Shown here: positions 1 to 8,360 of the stretch, in pieces | Layout: each line of letters begins with the position of its first letter | How positions within the stretch are numbered: position 1 is the first letter of the stretch | DNA from: Hyphomonadaceae bacterium | Lineage (GTDB): Bacteria > Pseudomonadota > Alphaproteobacteria > Caulobacterales > Aquidulcibacteraceae | Assembly: GCA_009773395.1 (NCBI GenBank) | Contig: WRPI01000007.1 | Location: 1-64,000 of the forward strand | Length of the DNA: 64,000 nucleotides | Direction: 5' to 3' | Notes under the pieces: model-generated | The model's database searches: none | What the model was told of the DNA's origin: nothing | The model's input: only the letters and a program-made list of their open reading frames with translations | Program-made: the position numbers and the translations under genes

Positions 1-1611
1 TGCCGATGTCTGGGCGCTATTTGCTGTTGTTAAAGCATTATTTGCAACATTGCTTACAACATTCAATTGATTCAAATTCACCGCATCAGTTCCCTGGGTG
101 CCAGGGGCCAGATTCACTAATTGGCGTTCGCTGCCAACGTCGCCAATTGAAACTGTATTGGCACGGATAGCAACTGAATATGCGCCCAAAGCGACTGCGT
201 TTAGGGCATCTGCGACTGCTTCGGCACCAAATGCGCTGGAGTTCATAAAGTTGGCTTCGCTATATGAACCAATGGCTGTGCTTTTGTAGCCTCCAGCATA
301 GCTCAAGCGACCAAATGCGGAACTTGCATAACCAATTGCTTCACTCTCACTGCCGACAACCGTGCTCTTTTCACCACTGGCTTCTGATGCATAACCAACC
401 GCAGTTCCATCGTCACCACTTGCGCCCGCGCTTGAACCAATTGCCGTCCCATTAACACCGGCAGTGAACGCAAACCGACCAATAGCAATTGCATTCCCAA
501 ATAGCGTTTCCGCGCCGCGACCAATAGCAATACTGCCATCACCTGTAGCAATTGCCCAACCGCCCAAGGCAACCCCGCCCACGTCATTTGCTCTTGATTC
601 AAAGCCAATTGATGTCGAAAAAACCTGGTTTGCAGATGCTTCATTACCGACCGCGGTTGCGCCTAATTCAAAGGCCTCAGCGTCTGTACCGATTGCCACG
701 CTCGCTTCGCCCGATGAATTGGCACCATTTCCAAATGCCGCGCTTTCGCGCCCAATAGCATATGAATCCGCTCCAAATGCAGAACTATAATCACCTAATG
801 CGCGTGCATTATAGCCAAAGGCGGCGGTGCGAAGCCCCCTGGCAATAGCTAGTCCGCCTGTGGCTGTTGAGTAATTTCCACTGGATTCAGAGCCAAAGCC
901 AGTAGCAGTGGCGAAAGAACCAGACGCTATAGAGCCAATACCGCTTGCTGTGCTGAAAGCTCCACTAACAACTGCAGCTGTTCCTGTGCCGTTTACTTTG
1001 AAATATGGGTTTACAATTGCGGCGAGCGCGGCGTTTAATTGACCAAGGTTAACTGCATCGGTATCAAAAGTGCCAGCAGCGACATTGGTCAATTGGCGCT
1101 CCGTGCCGACATTGCCAAAAGAAACTGTATTGGCTCGGGTGGCAAATGTTAAATAGCCGATTGCCACTGAATTTTCGGCGGTTGCTTGGGCAAAAGCACC
1201 AAGTGCTACGCCCTGATTTGCGCCCGAGGCCGCATTTTTTCCTATCGCTGTGCTATTAATCCCCGATGCTGTGCTGTCTTGGCCAACGGCGGTAGCCCCA
1301 GTTCCATCTGCCAAAGCACTTTGACCGATTGCGGTGCTATTTTCTTCGCTTGCAATGCTAAATTGACCAACTGCGGTAGCGTTCTGCCGAAGGGCCTGGG
1401 AGTTGTTGCCAACAGCAGTCGCATTTTGGGCCTCACCTGTGGTGGAGTTAGTTCCGCATTCAGTACTGGTAGAAACCCCAAGTCCATTATTACATTCAGG
1501 CGTCGGGTCGGCTTTCGCGACATTTGGCGCATAAATAGCAAAAATCGCCACAACAGCGACTGAGGATAAAAGTGCTTTTTGCAAAGCGCGGTTTGAAAAA
1601 GTAGCAAGCAT
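1..1611 (-). CDS. Trimeric autotransporter adhesin (YadA-like), 3' end outside window
   Basis: The minus-strand frame starting with ATG at 1611 stays open for 537 codons to the window edge, so only the N-terminal part is present. Residues 1-34 look like a signal peptide ending in NVAKA. The rest is a ladder of YadA-type head repeats of about 14 residues (NATAVG, NSTAIG, ATAVG, NQGVALG, NSVAIG and similar). Two neck modules are visible: one near residues 170-193 (ERQLTNV then TDAVNLGQLN) and one near 494-515 (ERQLVNL then TDAVNLNQLN). Trimeric adhesins of this family are exported through a C-terminal YadA anchor, which must lie outside the window. An in-frame ATG at 1623 is possible; 1611 has a G-rich stretch just upstream. 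The gene is divergent from a two-component system. Surface attachment is inferred from the family; the partner is unknown. Confidence 0.9.
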   Translation of the reverse strand, partial: MLATFSNRALQKALLSSVAVVAIFAIYAPNVAKADPTPECNNGLGVSTSTECGTNSTTGEAQNATAVGNNSQALRQNATAVGQFSIASEENSTAIGQSALADGTGATAVGQDSTASGINSTAIGKNAASGANQGVALGAFAQATAENSVAIGYLTFATRANTVSFGNVGTERQLTNVAAGTFDTDAVNLGQLNAALAAIVNPYFKVNGTGTAAVVSGAFSTASGIGSIASGSFATATGFGSESSGNYSTATGGLAIARGLRTAAFGYNARALGDYSSAFGADSYAIGRESAAFGNGANSSGEASVAIGTDAEAFELGATAVGNEASANQVFSTSIGFESRANDVGGVALGGWAIATGDGSIAIGRGAETLFGNAIAIGRFAFTAGVNGTAIGSSAGASGDDGTAVGYASEASGEKSTVVGSESEAIGYASSAFGRLSYAGGYKSTAIGSYSEANFMNSSAFGAEAVADALNAVALGAYSVAIRANTVSIGDVGSERQLVNLAPGTQGTDAVNLNQLNVVSNVANNALTTANSAQTSA

Positions 1612-1803
1612 TACCAACCCCATAATTTAGCCAAATTTTGGCAGAAACTAACAGCTCACATCTTGGTTATTGAAAAAAATAGTGAGAGTTTGTCGCTATA
1701 TGGCATATAATTTATTGCGAGCGTATCGCATGAAATAGCTACAGACGATGGTTTTGATATTGGTTATAGTTGGGGTTACTTCACGCAAGGATGCGCGCAA
1801 ATC
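1612..1803. other. Divergent intergenic region: adhesin / response regulator
   Basis: This 192-base AT-rich gap must hold the promoters of the adhesin (leftward) and the two-component operon (rightward). A TATAAT hexamer lies at 1706-1711 on the plus strand, but I see no convincing -35 at the right distance. There is no clear operator palindrome. Shared control of the two transcription units is possible but not shown. Confidence 0.4.
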
Positions 1804-2454
1804 ATGGCCATAAAAGCAATAATTATTGAAGATAACCCGACAACCATGGATGTCATTTGTCAGTCTCTGGAGGCAACCGAAGACATTGAAATATTGGGCA
1901 CGGCGGCAAATGCGACTTTGGCGCGCGAATTGATTGGCAAGGGCGGCTTCGACATAATGCTCTGCGATTTGGGCCTGCCGGATGGCAGCGGGATAGACTT
2001 GATTAAATATGCGTCAAAACTATTTCCCGAAGCGGATATAATTGTCATTACGATTTTTGCCGAACAAAGCAAAGTTTTGGGGGCGATTAAAGCTGGCGCG
2101 CGCGGTTATTTGGTAAAGGACGAACATCTAGGAAGCTGCGTCAATGCTATTCGCGAAACCAGGGCCGGCGGTTCATCAATTAGTCCATTGATCGCCCGTC
2201 AATTATTGCAACAATTGCAGCCAAATACAAATGAACTCGACGACCCATTGCTCGAGCCATTATCAAGCCGCGAGACCGATGTGCTAAATCTCTTGGCACG
2301 CGGCTTTACATATGCCGAAATTGCGGGCTTTTTGACTTTGTCTGAACACACAATTAGAACTTATGTCCGAAGAATTTATCACAAACTTCAAGTTAATTCG
2401 CGCTCGGAAGCAGTTTTTGAAGCGTCAAGTCGAGGGATAATTGACTTTCATTAG
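1804..2454 (+). CDS. NarL/FixJ-family response regulator
   Basis: This 216-residue protein is a two-component response regulator. The receiver domain (about 1-120) has the acidic pair E9-D10, the phospho-acceptor D55 in the LCDLGLPDGSG strand, T83 and the conserved K105. A LuxR-type helix-turn-helix follows (about 150-216), with the typical LSSRETDVLNLLARGFTYAEIA and SEHTIRTYVRRIYHKL segments. The ATG is preceded by AAGGA at a rather long distance. The next gene, its likely kinase, starts inside the last 14 bases of this one, so the two should be translationally coupled. The regulator is divergent from the adhesin gene, which makes that gene a candidate target; this is inference only. Confidence 0.93.
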   Translation: MAIKAIIIEDNPTTMDVICQSLEATEDIEILGTAANATLARELIGKGGFDIMLCDLGLPDGSGIDLIKYASKLFPEADIIVITIFAEQSKVLGAIKAGARGYLVKDEHLGSCVNAIRETRAGGSSISPLIARQLLQQLQPNTNELDDPLLEPLSSRETDVLNLLARGFTYAEIAGFLTLSEHTIRTYVRRIYHKLQVNSRSEAVFEASSRGIIDFH

Positions 2455-4318
2455 AGCATTTTTTGCATTGATTTCGTTTTGTTTCGCCGCAATTTTTTGT
2501 GGCGATTTGGCCTATGCACAAGAAGCAGTTACCGCCCCTCACAGCGAACGAGTAATTGAATCCGACCAAATTGAAATTGCCAGCACTAATATAGATGCTA
2601 TCCCTACAAATGGCTGGAAACAAATACACTTGAGGGAATTGAGCGCAAATAATGGTGTAAGCCCAACAACGCAAGGCCCAGTATTTGTTTGGGTTAAATT
2701 TAAGTTTGAACGAACCTTGTTGTCGCCCGATGAGCTTGCTTTCATGATGGACGTTCCAAGACTTGGAATAAAAGTCTATTTGAACGGCAATGACATTTAC
2801 GAATATTATTCAATAAGTAATTATCAAACCAATTCCTGGAACAGCCCAATTTATTTTCAACTTCCGTCAAAGTTCTTGAACGCGCAAAACAACGAAATTG
2901 TAATGCGTATGGACGCGAATAGCACTTATGGCATCAATGGCGGCTTATTGCGGGTGGGGCCCAGCCCAATTATCGCCGCACATTATGACTTTATGAATTT
3001 GGCCGACAATCTTCTGCCTCGCTCCATAACCAATATAACGCTGTTTCTTTCGTTTTGTCTGCTGCTCTTGTGGCTGGCAAGGCGCAAGGACTATGAGTTT
3101 TTGTGGCTCGCAATGACTGGCATATTTTGGTCCGCACGAAATTGGCGTTATTTCATTCAAACACCGCCTTTTGACGCCAAAGTATTTTTGACTATTTCCA
3201 ACTTGCTTATATATTTGTTTTTAATAGCGCTTTTGGGGTTTGCAGGATATTTTGTGAAGCTGAGCAAATTCAAGCAATATATTAAAATCGTCGCGGGCGC
3301 TTCAATCGCTTCATTTCTCTTGCATTTTATTTTCCAATTTACTTATGGCGACGTAAGGAGCCTGTATTTGCTGGCGCTATTCATATCATTATTCTCGACG
3401 CTTTACATAATTCAAGAGAGCGCGAAAGACCCAACCCTTGAAAGAGCACTAATTATCATGCCCTTATTGCTTTTGCTTGGGCTCTCATTTCATGACATTG
3501 GCGTTGCGGTATTGGGTTGGAAGGGATTGCCATTTTCTTTGCAACCCTATGGTTCGATTTTGCTGTTTTTGACTTTCACATTCACTTTGGGTGGCCGAAT
3601 TATCCACGCCTTTGACAATCTCGAAAACATGAATGCAATATTGGACACCGAAGTTAAGGCCGCTACTGATAAATTGAAGGTATCGGAAAAAGCACAGCAT
3701 AAACTTGAACTGTCACTCGCGATAGAAAATGAGCGTGAACGATTGATGCGGGAAATTCACGATGGCATTGGCTCCAATTTGGTCACGACTTTGGCAATTG
3801 CCCAAAAACAAGAAGCCAATTCAGTTGCCGTTCCTTTATTGAAACGCGCAATTGCTGATTTGCGCTTGGCAGTTGATAGTTTGGAGCCAATTCAAGGTGA
3901 AGTTGTTTCCTTGCTTGGCAATTTACGCCACCGCATAGAGCCAGATATGAACGAAGCTGGACTTAAATTCGTTTGGCGCGTCGAAAATACGCCAAGGCTG
4001 GAATGGCTCGAGGCTGTCAACTCGCTTCATGTTTTGCGGATTTTGCAAGAAGCTTTTGCCAATATTATCGCCCATGCCAATGCGACCCAAATATTCGTTA
4101 ATTGCGCAACTGAAGTAAGAAATGGGCGACAAGGTGTATTGATTCAAATTCGCGATGATGGGAAGGGTATGAGCGACAAGCGAAAAACCCAAGGTCGCGG
4201 GATCGCAAATATGAAAGCACGCGCCGAGGCCATATCTGCCATTTTTGAATTTACGTCCAAATCAAAATCCGGAACAACGGTTTCGCTTTGGTTGCCAGTT
4301 TCGATTTTGTCACATTGA
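2441..4318 (+). CDS. Membrane sensor histidine kinase, 7TM-type with HisKA_3
   Basis: This 625-residue sensor kinase pairs with the upstream regulator. Residues 1-26 form a signal peptide. A periplasmic region of about 160 residues follows, resembling the sensory domain of 7TMR-DISM proteins. A block of about seven membrane segments spans roughly 195-390. A short coiled coil leads into a HisKA_3 dimerisation segment with phospho-acceptor H440 (ENERERLMREIHDGIGSNL). The HATPase domain shows the N box (E537 to N541), DDGKG at 572-576 and GRGIAN at 585-590. This is the NarX/DesK kinase type that works with NarL-family regulators. Translation starts at TTG 2441, supported by GAGGG just upstream and by the 14-base overlap. 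The stimulus is unknown. Confidence 0.9.
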   Translation: MTFIRAFFALISFCFAAIFCGDLAYAQEAVTAPHSERVIESDQIEIASTNIDAIPTNGWKQIHLRELSANNGVSPTTQGPVFVWVKFKFERTLLSPDELAFMMDVPRLGIKVYLNGNDIYEYYSISNYQTNSWNSPIYFQLPSKFLNAQNNEIVMRMDANSTYGINGGLLRVGPSPIIAAHYDFMNLADNLLPRSITNITLFLSFCLLLLWLARRKDYEFLWLAMTGIFWSARNWRYFIQTPPFDAKVFLTISNLLIYLFLIALLGFAGYFVKLSKFKQYIKIVAGASIASFLLHFIFQFTYGDVRSLYLLALFISLFSTLYIIQESAKDPTLERALIIMPLLLLLGLSFHDIGVAVLGWKGLPFSLQPYGSILLFLTFTFTLGGRIIHAFDNLENMNAILDTEVKAATDKLKVSEKAQHKLELSLAIENERERLMREIHDGIGSNLVTTLAIAQKQEANSVAVPLLKRAIADLRLAVDSLEPIQGEVVSLLGNLRHRIEPDMNEAGLKFVWRVENTPRLEWLEAVNSLHVLRILQEAFANIIAHANATQIFVNCATEVRNGRQGVLIQIRDDGKGMSDKRKTQGRGIANMKARAEAISAIFEFTSKSKSGTTVSLWLPVSILSH

Positions 4319-4387
4319 TTTCACTTAATGATTTTTGGCGACCCGATTTATCGCCTTTCAACATAGCAAGGCTTTTGCGCTTGACTA

Positions 4388-4403
4388 AAGCAGTATTCTG
4401 CTT
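4388..4403. promoter_or_regulatory. Inverted repeat next to a possible -35 upstream of the YbjN gene
   Basis: AAGCAG and CTGCTT form a 6-bp inverted repeat around TATT, directly after TTGACT at 4381-4386. It could be an operator overlapping the promoter of the 4437 gene. No good -10 is seen at the expected place, so this is tentative. Confidence 0.3.
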
Positions 4404-4436
4404 ATCGTTCAGCATCAATAGCAATAGGATTTTTAC

Positions 4437-4934
4437 ATGAAATGGTCGCAAATTGTCGGTTTGGCATTTCTAAGTTCGGTGTTCTTTTGCCAAGCGGCCA
4501 ATGCCGCAAATGCAAAAGCAACTGACCCAAATAGTTTTGTCGCCGCACTACAAGCAAAAGGATATGTCGCGAACATAGATAGTGATGCGCAAGCTGACCC
4601 GATGATTATTACGGCTTCGGGCGGCTTAACTGTCAGCATCATTTTCAACGGTTGCGAAAGACGGAGCAATTGTACTTATGTTGAATTTGTAGTTTCATTA
4701 AAATGCGATGGCGTCGAAAACGAATGCAAAGCCGCCATAGGAAACTGGCAAAAAGAAGAAAATTTCGCGGGCGCTGTGTATCTTGAAGAACATAAAAGTT
4801 TGGCCATGTATCATTATATGGTTACTGGCGTCGAAGGTGTTTCTCCCGATGCTGTCATCGGAACAATCGAATATCTGATGTCTGATTTGCGAGCTTTAGA
4901 AAGCAACATAATTGCGCTGAAACCTCGCAGATAG
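4437..4934 (+). CDS. YbjN domain-containing secreted protein
   Basis: This 165-residue protein has a clear signal peptide (residues 1 to about 23, ending AANA). The mature part resembles the YbjN family, described as putative sensory-transduction regulators that fold like type III secretion chaperones. Typical features are the start of the domain at DPNSFVAALQAKGY, the central ADPMIITASGGLTVSIIFNGC strand pair and the C-terminal helix. Four cysteines in the middle (NGC, SNC, KCDG, NEC) could form disulfides in the periplasm. The ATG is preceded by AGGA at 7 bases. It stands alone after the kinase gene with 118 bases between. The molecular role of YbjN proteins is not established. Confidence 0.75.
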   Translation: MKWSQIVGLAFLSSVFFCQAANAANAKATDPNSFVAALQAKGYVANIDSDAQADPMIITASGGLTVSIIFNGCERRSNCTYVEFVVSLKCDGVENECKAAIGNWQKEENFAGAVYLEEHKSLAMYHYMVTGVEGVSPDAVIGTIEYLMSDLRALESNIIALKPRR

Positions 4935-4994
4935 ACGGCGCATCAAATGCCGCTCACGCTTTGAAATTTTTGCCATTTGGCCTATTGCTGAGCC

Positions 4995-6023
4995 ATGACC
5001 ATTTCTGACAAGCAAAAGCTAAAGCCCAAGCCGATATTATCGGCGCAAGAGCGAGTGGCGGTGACTACCCTCGCGCCAGCACCTACAATTTGTTTGGTCA
5101 ATCCGCAAATGGGCGAAAATATCGGTGCCGCAGCGCGGGCAATGGCAAATTTCGGGCTTGAGGAATTGCGGCTGGTCGCGCCGCGCGATGGTTGGCCCAA
5201 TGAAAAGGCGATTGCCGTAGCTTCGGGCGCAAATTGGCCAATTGACAATGCGCAAGTTTTTGAAACGACCCAAGAAGCCATTAGCGATAAAAATCTGATT
5301 TTTGCGACAAGTGGCACGCCAAGGCAAATAGACAAGCCCTTGATATCACCAGCGCAGGCGATTTCGATAATTGATGCAGCCATTAGTAATGGCCAAAAGC
5401 CGATTATTTTGTTCGGCTCTGAACGGGTTGGTTTGGAGCAAATGGATTTGATTGGCGCCGATTTTATTGTCACATATCCGACTGATTTTCGCTTCCCGAG
5501 TTTGAATTTGGCGCAATCAGTGGCGATTTTTTGTTATCTTTGGGCGACACGCTCTGGCGATAAATTGCCAGATGATTGGAAAATTGAAAATTTAGAAATC
5601 GCGGAACGCAAATATTTTGACGCAATGTTTAATAATTTGCTAGCCGAATTAGATGAAGTTGGTTTTTTCTGGCCCGAGGACCGTCGCATAAATATGGTTG
5701 AGACTTTGCTTGCACCTATGGTAAAGGCCGGGTTTTCAAATGGTCAAGTCACTTTGTTTCGCGGTGCAATCAAAGCGCTTGTAAATGGGCCAAGGCGACG
5801 CTTCTTAGAAGCAAAAAACGAACGCATCATTGCCGAAATACGCGCTTGGTTTGAAGCCCGAACCGAAACGCAAAACGATTTGGCACTGGCCATTTTACAG
5901 GAAATTATTTTGGATGAGCAGCGGGCAACTTTGATTGTTTCGCAAAACGATATTCAGCGTGCAATAATAATTTCAATTGAAAATGGGAAATTCGTAATCA
6001 CGAATATTATCCCGCGATATTGA
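4995..6023 (+). CDS. trmJ: TrmH-family tRNA 2'-O-methyltransferase, TrmJ-like
   Basis: This 342-residue protein is a SPOUT methyltransferase. The N-terminal half carries the family signatures: PTICLVNPQMGENIGAAAR, ILFGSERVGLEQ, and FPSLNLAQSVAIFCYLW, the SAM-binding knot. TrmJ methylates the 2'-O of residue 32 in several tRNAs using S-adenosylmethionine. E. coli TrmJ is about 245 residues. This protein has a similar catalytic part followed by a longer C-terminal region (about 260-342) ending in NIIPRY that I do not recognise; it may help in tRNA binding. The ATG at 4995 has no strong ribosome-binding site. The gene is convergent with the acyltransferase, whose stop lies 2 bases away. Confidence 0.85.
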   Translation: MTISDKQKLKPKPILSAQERVAVTTLAPAPTICLVNPQMGENIGAAARAMANFGLEELRLVAPRDGWPNEKAIAVASGANWPIDNAQVFETTQEAISDKNLIFATSGTPRQIDKPLISPAQAISIIDAAISNGQKPIILFGSERVGLEQMDLIGADFIVTYPTDFRFPSLNLAQSVAIFCYLWATRSGDKLPDDWKIENLEIAERKYFDAMFNNLLAELDEVGFFWPEDRRINMVETLLAPMVKAGFSNGQVTLFRGAIKALVNGPRRRFLEAKNERIIAEIRAWFEARTETQNDLALAILQEIILDEQRATLIVSQNDIQRAIIISIENGKFVITNIIPRY

Positions 6024-6024
6024 T

Positions 6025-7131
6025 TCAATGCAGCGCTTTGCCGAGGGTTTGCCCTTTTGAGCTCATATATTTCGGCGGGTTGGCACGCATATAATTGCGG
6101 ATTGGTTTTTCAAAAATCGCATGGGCGGCAGCAGCAACTATGACGACCATCGCAAACGTACCAATCACCAAAACGGTCGCATATTTATCGGCGCCACCGA
6201 TGAATTTCTCAACAATTTGATAATAAACAATATCAACTGGCAAATGAACCATATACATTGCAAAGCTGATTTCACCCAAATAAACCCAAGTCTTGCTCCC
6301 TAATAATGTGGCATTTGGGTGTTTTGATGTTTCGGCCAAAAAGAAAACCAGCGCCATTAGACCCGGCCAAATCAAAAGCGAAGACGTGGTGAAAGTGCAA
6401 GTAACGCCGAGCCATAAAACGCTGACTGCCACGCCTGCAATGGCAATTTGTGGCGTTGTCACAAGATTTCGCCCAGCTTGCCAAAGCATCGCGCCGCCAA
6501 TGAAGGCGACCATAATTCGCAATTCGGCGCCTTGCCAGGTCATATCGGTCAACTCAATATCATTGGCGCCAAGGGCTTGATGAAGCGCAGCAAAAAGCGC
6601 AACAATCGCCACTAAGCCCCAAATCGGTGATTTTCTAAAGCGCGATACAATATAAAAACTGACTGGGAATGTTAAATAGGCAAACCATTCTGCAGATATT
6701 GACCATGATGGAAAATTCCAACCGTCCGACTTTAGAAACCCCCAAGCGTGGGTCAAAGTCAAATGAAATGGGATATGCCAAGACACAAAAGCGCCATTTT
6801 CAAAACTTGAACCGAGGGCGTGGCCAACAAGCCAAATACCGATAACCGCCAAAAGCGTCAGTAAATGAAGCGGGTAAACCCGTGCCAAGCGCGCCCAAAT
6901 AAATGCGCCATGATGGTATTTGTTGTTTTCAACTTGCGGCCCATAAACATGCGCCAAAACAAAGCCAGAGAGAATAAAAAATAAATCTACCCCAAGGTTA
7001 CCAGCTTCAATTATATTGGGACGAACGCCGTCGGCAAGCCCCAAACGCGGCCAAAAAAAATACAATAAGAGCCAAGTGGCCGCAATGAATCGAAGGCCAG
7101 TCAGGGGTTTGATGTCGGTTGGATAGTTCAT
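6025..7131 (-). CDS. Acyltransferase 3 family membrane protein (OafA/YrhL type)
   Basis: This 368-residue multi-span membrane protein starts with the acyltransferase-3 signature PLTGLRFIAATWLLLYF and DLFFILSGFVLAHVY. About ten hydrophobic segments follow to residue 350. Family members transfer acetyl or other acyl groups to cell-surface sugars such as O-antigen, exopolysaccharide or peptidoglycan. The WSISAEWFAYLTFP motif in the middle is also typical. There are no polysaccharide genes nearby, so the substrate cannot be guessed. The gene stands alone and is convergent with trmJ. A second member of the family lies at 38779-39861. Confidence 0.9.
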   Translation of the reverse strand: MNYPTDIKPLTGLRFIAATWLLLYFFWPRLGLADGVRPNIIEAGNLGVDLFFILSGFVLAHVYGPQVENNKYHHGAFIWARLARVYPLHLLTLLAVIGIWLVGHALGSSFENGAFVSWHIPFHLTLTHAWGFLKSDGWNFPSWSISAEWFAYLTFPVSFYIVSRFRKSPIWGLVAIVALFAALHQALGANDIELTDMTWQGAELRIMVAFIGGAMLWQAGRNLVTTPQIAIAGVAVSVLWLGVTCTFTTSSLLIWPGLMALVFFLAETSKHPNATLLGSKTWVYLGEISFAMYMVHLPVDIVYYQIVEKFIGGADKYATVLVIGTFAMVVIVAAAAHAIFEKPIRNYMRANPPKYMSSKGQTLGKALH

Positions 7132-7205
7132 AATGGCCTATTATTGCGAATAATTCTTAATAATAGCGCAATCTAGTTAATATTAAGTACAAAATCTGGC
7201 AATAG

Positions 7206-7589
7206 TTACAAATCCATGGTGCATTTTTCACCCAAGGACGGCCTTGATACTGCGACCCGCCTCAAATTGGGCAAGGATGGGCGCAATTTGCCCGCTACCC
7301 ACAAACAAATATTCTCCAAAGTTGGGACTTCGAGCCCTTCAATTTCATTAAGGAATGAATGATCCAGCACTTTGCGAACGGCTTCGATCGCTTGCGCCAA
7401 TTCAGCAAAATCGCGCACCCAATGGGCTTCTCTGTCTGGCTCATCTTCAACGCTGACTTCAAGCGTGAAGGAATGCCCGTGTAAACGCCGATAAATATGA
7501 TCCGCCGGCCCTTGATACAAATGGTGGGCGGCATCAAAAGTTACAGTTTTAGTCAAGAGGCATTGTGGGGTAGGACACGCTGAATTCAC
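7206..7589 (-). CDS. queD: 6-carboxytetrahydropterin synthase-like protein QueD, non-canonical active site
   Basis: This 127-residue PTPS/QueD-family protein is third in the queC-queE-queD cluster, which makes preQ0 for queuosine. QueD turns dihydroneopterin triphosphate into 6-carboxytetrahydropterin. The zinc histidines are in place: H22 (FDAAHHL) and H37 and H39 (RLHGHSF). DHSFLN is also typical. The catalytic cysteine of E. coli QueD (HKCGRLHGHSF) is replaced by Tyr33 (HIYRRLHGHSF). The start is GTG 7589, with GGAGA 6 bases upstream. Both the start and the first eight or so codons lie inside a 161-bp palindromic element, so the N-terminus MNSACPTP may be derived from the element. Related beta- and alphaproteobacterial proteins also seem to lack this cysteine, from memory. 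Confidence 0.85.
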   Translation of the reverse strand: MNSACPTPQCLLTKTVTFDAAHHLYQGPADHIYRRLHGHSFTLEVSVEDEPDREAHWVRDFAELAQAIEAVRKVLDHSFLNEIEGLEVPTLENICLWVAGKLRPSLPNLRRVAVSRPSLGEKCTMDL

Positions 7590-7726
7590 ATATTTTCTCC
7601 GATTTTAAGCAACAATCTGCGGCGTCAAAGCTTCTTGAAAGTCTATAGACTTCCTACGAACCTTTTTCACCGCATCTTATCACTTAAAATCAAAGCAAAT
7701 ACATCAATTCAGCGTGTCCTACCCCA
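7566..7726. repeat. 161-bp imperfect palindrome between queE and queD
   Basis: Perfect 21-bp inverted repeats lie at 7566-7586 and 7706-7726 (they begin TGGGGTAGGACACGCTGAAT in opposite orientations). The interior continues as a degenerate palindrome, with GATTTTAAG matched in both arms and TGCGG conserved. It is centred on AAGTCTATAGACTT at 7639-7652. Transcribed from the minus strand, it would fold into one long hairpin that starts one base after the queE stop and contains the queD ribosome-binding site and start codon. It resembles a MITE or a small palindromic repeat. I see no target-site duplication. Confidence 0.75.
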
Positions 7727-7727
7727 G

Positions 7728-8360
7728 TCATGGAATACCGATCATTTTGTGGGTTTGCAGGCTTAAACGCCATTTTGGGTTTGCCATGCAATATTCGACA
7801 GCTTTTTGAAGATTGGCTTGATAGTCCGAATTATCCATGGGTTGCAAGAAGAAATGACGGAAATCGAAATCTTCAAACTGTGCGGGGTCGAGGCCGTGTT
7901 GCGGAAATACCAATTTTAGCTCATCGCCGCTAACATGCACTAAAGTGGAGCCCATTTTTGGGCTTATGCAAACCCAATTTATTTTGGGATTAACCGCCAG
8001 CGTGCCATTGGATTCGATTGCGATTTCAAAGCCGCAAATATGCAAAGCGTCAAGCAGCTTATCGTCCAATTGCAACATCGGTTCACCGCCGGTGCATACT
8101 ACATATTTATTGGGCGCATTCTTGGGCCAGAGCGAATTGACCATTTTTGCCAGCTCCACACCCATGTCGAACTTGCCGCCGTTTACGCCATCTGTGCCAA
8201 CAAAATCGGTGTCGCAAAAATTGCAAATAGCGGTGGCGCGGTCTTGCTCGCGCCCGCTCCATAAATTGCAGCCTGCAAAGCGCAAAAATACTGCTGCGCG
8301 GCCCGACTGTGCGCCCTCGCCTTGCAGTGTATAGAAGCACTCTTTCACGCTATAAGTCAC
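7728..8360 (-). CDS. queE: 7-carboxy-7-deazaguanine synthase QueE (radical SAM)
   Basis: This 210-residue radical SAM enzyme converts 6-carboxytetrahydropterin to 7-carboxy-7-deazaguanine in the preQ0 pathway. The N-terminus has the typical [12 protein letters not shown]. The cluster cysteines follow the CX14CX2C spacing (C-NLWSG...AIC-NFC) found in one QueE subgroup, with an insert inside the binding loop, instead of CX3CX2C. The TGGEPMLQ segment binds SAM. I place the start at GTG 8360 because its GTGA overlaps the queC stop in a 4-base coupling; a TTG at 8372 would add four residues. The gene sits between queC and queD in one operon. Confidence 0.93.
   Translation of the reverse strand: MTYSVKECFYTLQGEGAQSGRAAVFLRFAGCNLWSGREQDRATAICNFCDTDFVGTDGVNGGKFDMGVELAKMVNSLWPKNAPNKYVVCTGGEPMLQLDDKLLDALHICGFEIAIESNGTLAVNPKINWVCISPKMGSTLVHVSGDELKLVFPQHGLDPAQFEDFDFRHFFLQPMDNSDYQANLQKAVEYCMANPKWRLSLQTHKMIGIP

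Noticed and set aside
303..790. Several reading frames of 60-113 codons on both strands within the first 0.8 kb
   Set aside because: They are shadows of the adhesin frame. Only the frame starting at 1611 gives a signal peptide and regular YadA-type repeats.
1242..1607. A 121-codon minus-strand frame beginning near 1607
   Set aside because: Shifted against the true adhesin frame; its sequence has no family features.
7590..7727. A preQ1 riboswitch in the queE-queD gap
   Set aside because: No preQ1-I or -II motif is seen; the gap is explained by the palindrome.
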